Below, piece after piece: positions 8,164 to 13,706 of a stretch of DNA of 24,960 nt. The notes beneath the pieces were generated by a model, which saw only the letters and a list, made by a program, of their open reading frames with translations, searched no databases and had not been told where the DNA came from. Location: contig CAMLDY010000035.1 in the NCBI GenBank assembly GCA_946478895.1, forward strand, positions 1-24,960, written 5' to 3'. This DNA is from an uncultured Gemmatimonadota bacterium (GTDB lineage Bacteria > Gemmatimonadota > Gemmatimonadetes > Gemmatimonadales > Gemmatimonadaceae). Both the position numbers and the translations under genes were made by a program. Positions within the stretch are counted from its first letter, which is position 1. Each line of letters begins with the position of its first letter.

Positions 8164-8179
8164 CGGCACTTTGCCTGCT
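8164..8179 (+). promoter_or_regulatory. Sigma54-type -24/-12 promoter of pilA
   Basis: The sequence reads CGGCACTTTGCCTGCT. Aligned to the TGGCACG-N4-TTGCW consensus it keeps GGCAC at -24 (8165-8169) and TGCT at -12 (8176-8179), with the diagnostic GG-N10-GC spacing (GG 8165-8166, GC 8177-8178). Mismatches are the first T, the G after GGCAC and the first T of TTGC. Transcription would start near 8190, leaving a leader of about 84 bases before pilA. Its place directly after a PilR gene and before the major pilin gene makes it a strong candidate. Confidence 0.72.
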
Positions 8180-8273
8180 CTACTACGGCGTGCGCCTCTG
8201 GTTAGGCGTCCTTGTTCAGGTGGATGCAGCTGCATTTACCCCCCCCGCTTTCCAACGCTTCAGGAGACTCCAA

Positions 8274-8639
8274 ATGAGCAGCAAGAAGGGTTTCACCCTT
8301 ATCGAACTTCTGATCGTCGTCGTGATCATCGGCATTCTTGCCGCGATCGCGATTCCGAAGTTCGCGAATACGAAGGAGAAGGCTTACCTCGCCGCGATGA
8401 AGTCTGACCTTCGCAACATGGCGACCTATGAAGAGCAGTATGCTGCCGACAACGGTGGCGCGTATTTCGGGGGGACCGCGACCTCCGCGGCTCCTCTGCA
8501 GGGCTTTTCGCCTTCGCAGAACGTGACAGTCGTCGTGACCAACGTCGCCGGCCCGCCGCCGTCGTGGAGCGCGACCGCTACGCACACGCAGACCGCCAAG
8601 ACCTGCGACATGACCAACGGTGTGATCACCTGCACCTGA
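8274..8639 (+). CDS. pilA: Type IV major pilin PilA
   Basis: A 121-residue prepilin. The leader is six residues (MSSKKG), cleaved by prepilin peptidase before Phe+1; the mature N-terminus FTLIELLIVVVIIGIL has Glu5 (residue 11) for methylation-coupled assembly and the usual hydrophobic helix. The C-terminal Cys111 and Cys120 enclose eight residues and could close a disulfide D-loop. The chain ends in Thr121 right after Cys120. At 115 mature residues it is a short pilin. The ATG at 8274 is chosen over an upstream in-frame ATG (8190) because a strong AGGAG (8262-8266) lies 7 bases before it and it gives the correct short leader. It is monocistronic by signals: a sigma54 promoter in front and an intrinsic terminator behind. 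Confidence 0.93.
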   Translation: MSSKKGFTLIELLIVVVIIGILAAIAIPKFANTKEKAYLAAMKSDLRNMATYEEQYAADNGGAYFGGTATSAAPLQGFSPSQNVTVVVTNVAGPPPSWSATATHTQTAKTCDMTNGVITCT

Positions 8640-8660
8640 TGATCTGGCTGGAAAGGAAAA

Positions 8661-8686
8661 GGGCGACTTCGGTCGCCCTTTTTTTT
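8661..8686 (+). terminator. Intrinsic terminator of pilA
   Basis: GGGCGAC (8661-8667), tetraloop TTCG and GTCGCCC (8672-8678) form a 7-bp GC-rich stem followed directly by eight T (8679-8686). An A-run before the stem can pair with part of the T-run. It should separate pilA transcription from the minor prepilin genes. Confidence 0.93.
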
Positions 8687-8765
8687 GCCCTCGAGTGGCG
8701 TGGATTCGGTGTCGGGCGCGTGAGGATCGTGATGCCCGCGAGCGGCGGCTCGCCGATTCTGCGTC

Positions 8766-9119
8766 ATGACAGATCCCCGCCATCGCGAAGGCTACACGCT
8801 GGTCGAGGTGATTGTTGCGTTGATGCTCTTCACCGTCGGCGCACTCGCCCTGATGAGCACTTCGACGGTGCTGGCGATTCAGCTTGGCAATGACGCGCGC
8901 AGGGAACGCGCGGGTCGGATCGCCGCGGCGCGGCTCGAAGAATTGCGATCGACCTGTCACGCCGCCGCGAGCGGACGCGAACAGATTGGAGATGTAACAT
9001 CGGGCTGGGCTGTCACTCCCGGAGCGGGAAACGACGTACTTGTCGTCGAGACGGCAAGCTATCTCACGCTGCGCGGCACTCGGACAGACAGCCTGCGAGC
9101 GCTGGTGCCGTGTCCGTAG
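8766..9119 (+). CDS. pilV: PilV-like minor prepilin
   Basis: A 117-residue protein with a class III (prepilin) signal: a nine-residue leader ending in REG, cleavage before Tyr+1, mature start YTLVEVIVALMLFTVG with Glu5 preserved, followed by a hydrophobic helix of about 20 residues. The rest is a small globular domain with two cysteines (in STCHA and at the C-terminal CP) that could form a disulfide. Minor pilins of this class prime pilus assembly and sit at the tip. It is first of three adjacent prepilin genes (V, W, X order) and its end overlaps the next start by 10 bases. There is no good Shine-Dalgarno before the ATG at 8766. The pilV name is by gene order and size, not by specific motifs. 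Confidence 0.8.
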   Translation: MTDPRHREGYTLVEVIVALMLFTVGALALMSTSTVLAIQLGNDARRERAGRIAAARLEELRSTCHAAASGREQIGDVTSGWAVTPGAGNDVLVVETASYLTLRGTRTDSLRALVPCP

Positions 9120-10027
9120 AGTTCGCGCGGCGGTGCTCTCGCGGAGTGACGCTGATCGAGCTCGCGGTGGTCCTGGCGCTCCTCGGCATCGTCGGCTCGG
9201 TAATCGGAGGCAGCCTGCTGCGGCAGCAGCGCTTCTACCGCGGCGCTACCGAGCTCCTTGGCACCCGCGAAAACGTGCGCGACGCGATTGAGGTTCTTTC
9301 CACCGATATTCGCGGTCTTGCTGTCGCAGACACCGTGAGAGTGATGAGCGATTCCGCCATCGAATTCTTTGCGAATATCGGCGTTGCTCTGACCTGCTCG
9401 AGTGCCGGTACCGAGCTTATGCTTGCCGGAACCGCCGGTTCCCGCCGCAGCACTTTCACCGCTTTTCTCAACCCGCCGGACAGTGGAGATCTCGCCGTGA
9501 TCTATCGGAAAGGCACCGATAGTGCCGGCCCGACCTGGGAGCGTGCGCGAATAGTGAGCTTCGCTTCGGGATCACTCACATCGATATGTCCGGACTCCAA
9601 TGCTTTCGCGGTGGGAGACGGCGCGCGCGGATTTCTACTCACACTCGCAGCTCCTTCGACACCCGGCGTCTCGGCCGGCACTCCAATTCGAGTTATCCGA
9701 CGCGCGAGGTACAGCCTTTACCGAGCCGGCGATGGCGAGTGGTATCTCGGCTACCGACGGTGCAATGCGATTGGGCTGCCGGGGTGCGGTGCGGTGCAGC
9801 CATTGAGCGGACCTTATCGCCCCTACAGCTCCGACCCGGACCGAACCGGGCTGCTGTTCGAATACTTCGACGCGAATGGCGCGCGAACTACGTCTCCGCT
9901 CGAGCTGGCGCGGATCAGGATCACGGCGAGGTCGGAGAGCCGTCAAAGGATCTTTCTCGACCGCCGCGAGTGGCATCCGACCGACTCGGCGACGACGTCG
10001 ATCGCGGTGCGCAATCGCGGGCTCTGA
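9110..10027 (+). CDS. pilW: PilW-like minor prepilin
   Basis: A 305-residue prepilin starting at a GTG inside the end of the pilV-like gene. The 12-residue leader ends in CSRG and cleavage is expected before Val+1, giving VTLIELAVVLALLGIVG with Glu5 kept. The motif RENVRDAIEVLSTDIRG after the helix resembles the conserved alpha-helix of PilW/GspJ-type pseudopilins (long, over 250 residues). The large C-terminal domain has several cysteines (for example the RRCNAIGLPGCG pair). It likely forms part of the pilus-tip priming complex with the V- and X-like proteins. The stop is 4 bases before the next start, consistent with coupled translation. Confidence 0.8.
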   Translation: MSVEFARRCSRGVTLIELAVVLALLGIVGSVIGGSLLRQQRFYRGATELLGTRENVRDAIEVLSTDIRGLAVADTVRVMSDSAIEFFANIGVALTCSSAGTELMLAGTAGSRRSTFTAFLNPPDSGDLAVIYRKGTDSAGPTWERARIVSFASGSLTSICPDSNAFAVGDGARGFLLTLAAPSTPGVSAGTPIRVIRRARYSLYRAGDGEWYLGYRRCNAIGLPGCGAVQPLSGPYRPYSSDPDRTGLLFEYFDANGARTTSPLELARIRITARSESRQRIFLDRREWHPTDSATTSIAVRNRGL

Positions 10028-10031
10028 ATTC

Positions 10032-10478
10032 GTGCCACGCATCGTTGCGCGACGCAAAGGATTCGTGCTCGCGGCAGCGCTGCTGGCGCTGCTCATGATT
10101 GCGGCTCTGGTTGCAGGCGCCATCTTCGCCGCCAACGAGGGCACCCGGATGGCGGTCGCGTCCGCGGACCGACAGCTGACGCTAGCGGCTGCCGAGTCGT
10201 CAATCGAGGAAGCGATGCTGTCGGACGACGCTTCCGAATGGACGGGAGCGATCGGCGGCTCTACCGCGTCGACTCAGCAGGCATCCTCGATGCCGGTGAC
10301 CATCTATCGCACCCGGCTCGACACGACGCTGTTCTGGATTGTCGCCGACGCCGGTCCAGCGCGCGCAGGATCAGGAGTGATGTCCCGCGTCGGCGTTCTG
10401 GTGAGGGTCAATCTGGCTGCAGGTGCAGTCGCATCGGTCGACCGGATTTCCGAGCGATGGTGGTCGGAGCTTTTCTGA
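10032..10478 (+). CDS. pilX: PilX-like minor prepilin lacking Glu5
   Basis: A 148-residue protein starting at GTG (10032), four bases after the pilW-like stop. The frame is open further upstream, but only inside the pilW-like gene. The leader ends in RRKG and is followed by FVLAAALLALLMIAALVAG. Position 5 is Ala rather than Glu, as in PilX/GspK-type minor pilins, which are thought to cap the assembly complex. After the helix comes TLAAAESSIEEAM, like the PilX conserved segment (AEAA/AESS near the helix end). No Shine-Dalgarno sequence is visible; coupling to the upstream gene is likely. The pilX assignment rests on the G^FVLAA start, small size and position at the end of the V-W-X set. Confidence 0.72.
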   Translation: MPRIVARRKGFVLAAALLALLMIAALVAGAIFAANEGTRMAVASADRQLTLAAAESSIEEAMLSDDASEWTGAIGGSTASTQQASSMPVTIYRTRLDTTLFWIVADAGPARAGSGVMSRVGVLVRVNLAAGAVASVDRISERWWSELF

Positions 10479-10688
10479 GTCGATGGTAGCCCATCGTTAC
10501 TTTCCCGCCAATTGAATCGTGTCTTAGGCTGAACGATTGGCGACGGACCTCATGAGCAGAAGTGCCACGCGGTTGGTCTCCTCGTAAATGCAAGCAAACA
10601 GGGTTCTTGGGACCGCGTGCTTCAAGAGAGATAGAACTGCGGCGCGCGCCCGAGTAAAGCCCGATTCTTTCATCCACCAAGGACCGCG
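10479..10688 (+). promoter_or_regulatory. Upstream region of the pilM operon with sigma70-like promoter
   Basis: This 210-base gap contains TTGGGA (10607-10612), a 17-base spacer and GATAGA (10630-10635), a reasonable sigma70-type pair ending 54 bases before the pilM start. Upstream are two inverted repeats: CGATGG-N4-CCATCG (10481-10496), just after the pilX stop and possibly a weak terminator, and CGCCAAT (10506-10512) with ATTGGCG (10536-10542), 23 bases apart, which could be an operator. No GG-N10-GC sigma54 element was found here, so the machinery operon is probably not controlled like pilA. Confidence 0.4.
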
Positions 10689-11729
10689 ATGGCGTTATTT
10701 GGCCGGAAGAAGACTACCGTGGGACTCGACATCGGATCAGGCCTGGTCAAGGTCGCCGTAGTCGATCACTCGAAGTCTACTCCAGAACTGGTCAAGGTTG
10801 CGATCACTCCGCTGCCCGACGATGCGATCGTCGAGGGCGAAGTGATGGATCCGCATCTGGTCTCGGATGTCATCCGCACGACCATTGAGTCGGTTGACGC
10901 CAACACCAAAGCCGTCGTCGCCGCAGTTGGCGGACGTGATGTGATCATCAAGCGCATCAAGACCGAGCGCGTCAAGGAGCAGCAGGCGCGCGAGCTGATG
11001 CGGTGGGAAGCGGAGCAGCACGTCCCCGACGTCGATTCGGTGGAGCTCGATTTCCAGATCCTCGACGAGAACGGCGACAGCAGGGACGAGATGAGTGTTC
11101 TCCTCGTCGCAGCGAAGCGCGACCTCGTCGAAGCGAAGCTGCGCATTCTCTCCGAGGCCGGCATCACGCCCAGCTCGATGGACGTCGACGCCTTTGCGCT
11201 GCACAATGCCTTCGAAGTGAATTATCCGGCCGCCATGAGCGGCGCGGTGGGCCTGGTCAACATCGGCCACGAAGTAACCAACATCAACATTCTCGACGAT
11301 GGTGTTCCGATTCTCACCCGCGATCTGCCGGTGGGAACCCGTCGTCTTCGTGAAGATCTTCAGCGCGAGCACGGCCTTTCGGCCCCCGACGCCGAAGCGC
11401 TCATCAGAGGCTACGACCGCTCGCCACAGCTCGATTCGGTGATCGCGGCCCGCACTGAAGAAATCGCTACCGGTCTCGAGCGCGCGATCGCGTTCCTGTC
11501 GACGTCGCTCAAGGGCGACGGGCAGATGAAGGCCGTTTACACCTGTGGCGGCGGATCACGCACGCCTGGTCTCACCGAAGCGTTGGGGCAACGGCTCAGG
11601 AAGCCGGTGGAGCTCGCCAATCCGCTCGCGACGATGTCGGTGCGCGAAGGCGCGCTCGAGTCGCTCGTGACCGACGAAGTCGCGCCGCTTCTCATGCTTT
11701 CCATCGGTCTTGCCCTGCGCAAGAACTGA
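10689..11729 (+). CDS. pilM: PilM, cytoplasmic actin-like pilus assembly protein
   Basis: A 346-residue protein of the PilM/FtsA-like actin fold. It has the phosphate-1 segment VGLDIGSGLVKVAVV near the N-terminus (11-25), the phosphate-2 region GLVNIGHEVTNINIL in the middle and the adenosine-loop motif TCGGGSRTPGL near the C-terminus, with the PilM-type segment WEAEQHVPD in between. PilM binds the cytoplasmic tail of PilN (INLLP motif) and connects the motor platform to the trans-envelope complex. Length is typical. The ATG at 10689 has AAGGA about 7 bases upstream. It is the first gene of the pilMNOPQ order; pilN follows after 18 bases. Confidence 0.95.
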   Translation: MALFGRKKTTVGLDIGSGLVKVAVVDHSKSTPELVKVAITPLPDDAIVEGEVMDPHLVSDVIRTTIESVDANTKAVVAAVGGRDVIIKRIKTERVKEQQARELMRWEAEQHVPDVDSVELDFQILDENGDSRDEMSVLLVAAKRDLVEAKLRILSEAGITPSSMDVDAFALHNAFEVNYPAAMSGAVGLVNIGHEVTNINILDDGVPILTRDLPVGTRRLREDLQREHGLSAPDAEALIRGYDRSPQLDSVIAARTEEIATGLERAIAFLSTSLKGDGQMKAVYTCGGGSRTPGLTEALGQRLRKPVELANPLATMSVREGALESLVTDEVAPLLMLSIGLALRKN

Positions 11730-11747
11730 CCCCGGAGTAAAGACACC

Positions 11748-12551
11748 ATGATCGAGATCAATCTTCTTCCCGGGGATGGCAAGAAAAAGAAGCGCGCCAA
11801 GACTTCGACCGGCGTCAAGCTCGACTTCCATCCGAGTCAGTGGTTTGCGGGCATCACCGAGAAGATCACCGACAAGTACATGCTCGGCGCCGTTGGCGCA
11901 GCCGGTCTTTCCGGCGCGCTGATCGTGCTGATGTTCATCAGTCAGACCGCGCGTGCCTCGATGCTCGAGGCCCATGAAACGAAGGCAGTCAAGGATTCCG
12001 CGCAGTACAGCGCGGTGCTGAACGCCAAAGCGAAGGCGGAGGCGACACGGGATTCGCTGTACCAGCAGATCGCGATCATCAAGTCGATCGATGACTCGCG
12101 CTACCTGTGGTCGCACCTGATGTACGAGATCTCGAGCGCTCTGCCGCAGTACACGTGGCTGATGGAGATCACTCAGACGAGTGCTCCGAAGAGCGTCGCA
12201 GTCGCCGACACCGCCAAGAAAGCCGCGCCCACCGACACGGCGGGCAAGTCTCCGCGCCAGCGCGCGCTGGAGCGCGATCGGGCCAGGAAGGCGCACGCCG
12301 ACTCGGTGTTCGCAGCGGCGAAAACGATCCAGTTCAAGATTGTCGGACATACCGTCGACATCCAGGCGCTGACGCGATTCATGAAGTCGCTCGAGGCGTC
12401 GCCGTTCATTCAGAACGTCCAGCTGAAGCAGTCCGATCTGGTGCAGGCGGAAGGCAAGGAAGTGACCGAGTTCACGCTCGAGGCGGAGTCGCAGGTGCCG
12501 CCTCCGTTCGCGGTCAAGACGGTTCCACTCGTAGTCTCGGCGGTGCGTTAA
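11748..12551 (+). CDS. pilN: PilN, inner-membrane alignment protein (unusually long)
   Basis: A 267-residue bitopic protein, longer than the usual ~180-220 for PilN. The N-terminal MIEINLLPG is the conserved PilM-binding tail. A basic cytoplasmic stretch (KKKKR, 12-16) and about 25 further residues come before the single membrane helix (about 45-66). The periplasmic part begins with a coiled-coil-like segment (70-115) and a ferredoxin-like fold (about 116-145 and 194-247). Between its halves is a low-complexity insert (about 145-190) rich in Ala, Lys, Asp and Arg, probably disordered. A good GGAG precedes the ATG. pilO begins one base after the stop, so translation is likely coupled. Confidence 0.92.
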   Translation: MIEINLLPGDGKKKKRAKTSTGVKLDFHPSQWFAGITEKITDKYMLGAVGAAGLSGALIVLMFISQTARASMLEAHETKAVKDSAQYSAVLNAKAKAEATRDSLYQQIAIIKSIDDSRYLWSHLMYEISSALPQYTWLMEITQTSAPKSVAVADTAKKAAPTDTAGKSPRQRALERDRARKAHADSVFAAAKTIQFKIVGHTVDIQALTRFMKSLEASPFIQNVQLKQSDLVQAEGKEVTEFTLEAESQVPPPFAVKTVPLVVSAVR

Positions 12552-12552
12552 G

Positions 12553-13170
12553 ATGGCAATCGGCGCAAACATGACCAAGCGCGAGCAGACGCTCGCTGCA
12601 ATCGGCCTCGTGGCGGTACTGCTGCTCGGCGCGTACTGGTACTTCCTGTACAAGCCCAAGTCGGCGGAGCTGGCCACCATCCAGGCACACGTCGACTCGC
12701 TCGACAAAAAGAATCAGCAGGCCAAGGCAGACATCGCGCAGGGCAGTCTTCAGAAGCTGAAGGCGCAGTCCGCGGAGTACGAGCAGAGCCTCAAGGTGAT
12801 GCGCCAGCTGGTGCCGAGGAGCAATGAAGTCCCGGCGCTGCTGGAGGACATCTCTACGGCAGCGCGGCGCGTCGGACTCGACCTCGCCAGCGTCGAGCCG
12901 ATGCCGGTGCTCCAGGGCGAGCAGTTCGATACCTATCGATACAAGCTTGGCGTGATCGGCGGTTATCACCCGGTCGGCCAGTTCCTGAGCAACGTCGGCT
13001 CGCTGAACCGGATCATCGCGCCGGTGACGATGCAGATCAGGCTCCATCCTATCGCCGACAAGACCAAGGCGCGCGTCAAGAAGGGAGAATCGCTCATCGA
13101 CACCGAGTTCCAGGTGCAGACCTACGTCGCGCGCACCACGCCATACGTCCCCGCCTCGGCGGTGAAATAA
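12553..13170 (+). CDS. pilO: PilO, inner-membrane alignment protein
   Basis: A 205-residue bitopic protein with a short basic cytoplasmic tail (MTKREQ), one membrane helix (about 12-32), a coiled-coil segment (about 36-90, rich in Lys, Gln and Ala) and a C-terminal ferredoxin-like domain with the YKLGVIGGYHPVGQFLSNVG segment (about 135-154), which matches the PilO pattern. PilO heterodimerises with PilN in the periplasm and contacts PilP. Met7 is a possible alternative start. The stop TAA shares its last A with the pilP ATG. Confidence 0.93.
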   Translation: MAIGANMTKREQTLAAIGLVAVLLLGAYWYFLYKPKSAELATIQAHVDSLDKKNQQAKADIAQGSLQKLKAQSAEYEQSLKVMRQLVPRSNEVPALLEDISTAARRVGLDLASVEPMPVLQGEQFDTYRYKLGVIGGYHPVGQFLSNVGSLNRIIAPVTMQIRLHPIADKTKARVKKGESLIDTEFQVQTYVARTTPYVPASAVK

Positions 13171-13706
13171 TGCATCGTTCCATTTCCTTCGCCCTGATCT
13201 TCGTCTCGGCTCTCGCGAGCGGCGCATCCGCGCAGGCGCGTGCGCAGGCGACATCACGGCCGAATCCGAATACCGCCGCGCGGCCCGCGTCGGCGAGCAA
13301 GCCTCCCGTGAAGCCGGCTGCGAAAACAGCTACTCCGCCGCTTCCCGCCCCGGACACCACTCCCAAGGTGCTGATCAACCGCGAGGTGTTTCAGTACGAG
13401 GGCGATGGCCGGCGCGACCCGTTTGTTTCGCTGCTGACTACATCTGACCTGAAACCGCTGCTCACCGACCTCAAACTCGTTGGTGTGGCGTACGATCCAC
13501 GTGGTCAGAACTCTGTTGCGGTTTTGAGAGATGTCACGTCTAAAGATCAGTACAAGGTCAGGGTCGGCCAGACGATCGGCAGAATGCGCGTCGCGGCGAT
13601 CCAGCCCAAGGCAGTGATTTTCACGATCGAAGAGTTCGGTTACAGTCGGCAGGAGCTCCTGCCAATAGCGCCGCCCGATTCGACTAAAATGAGGCTTCGT
13701 CAATGA
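13170..13706 (+). CDS. pilP: PilP, periplasmic bridge to the secretin (no lipobox)
   Basis: A 178-residue exported protein. It has a type I signal peptide (about 1-21, cleavage near GASA^QA) and no cysteine anywhere in the signal region, so unlike proteobacterial PilP it should not be a lipoprotein. Residues about 25-65 are Ala/Pro/Thr-rich and probably disordered, as in the PilP linker that binds PilN/PilO. The C-terminal beta-sandwich opens with the family hallmark GRRDPFVSLL (80-89) and continues with LKLVGVAYDP and YKVRVGQTIG. This domain binds the N0 domain of PilQ. The ATG overlaps the pilO stop by 1 base and the stop overlaps the pilQ ATG by 4 bases. Confidence 0.9.
   Translation: MHRSISFALIFVSALASGASAQARAQATSRPNPNTAARPASASKPPVKPAAKTATPPLPAPDTTPKVLINREVFQYEGDGRRDPFVSLLTTSDLKPLLTDLKLVGVAYDPRGQNSVAVLRDVTSKDQYKVRVGQTIGRMRVAAIQPKAVIFTIEEFGYSRQELLPIAPPDSTKMRLRQ

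Noticed and set aside
8154..8178. An alternative sigma54 alignment using TGG at 8155 and TTTGC at 8170-8174 or later
   Set aside because: The GG to GC spacing is not 10 bases, so it does not fit; the register at 8165/8177 does.
8190..8273. Upstream start for pilA at 8190
   Set aside because: It would give a 34-residue leader; the ATG at 8274 has AGGAG and yields a standard six-residue prepilin leader, and 8190 is near the predicted transcription start.
11556..12707. A 383-codon minus-strand open frame across the end of pilM, pilN and the start of pilO
   Set aside because: It spans three well-supported genes and two junctions; the translation is Arg/His-rich and low in meaningful motifs.
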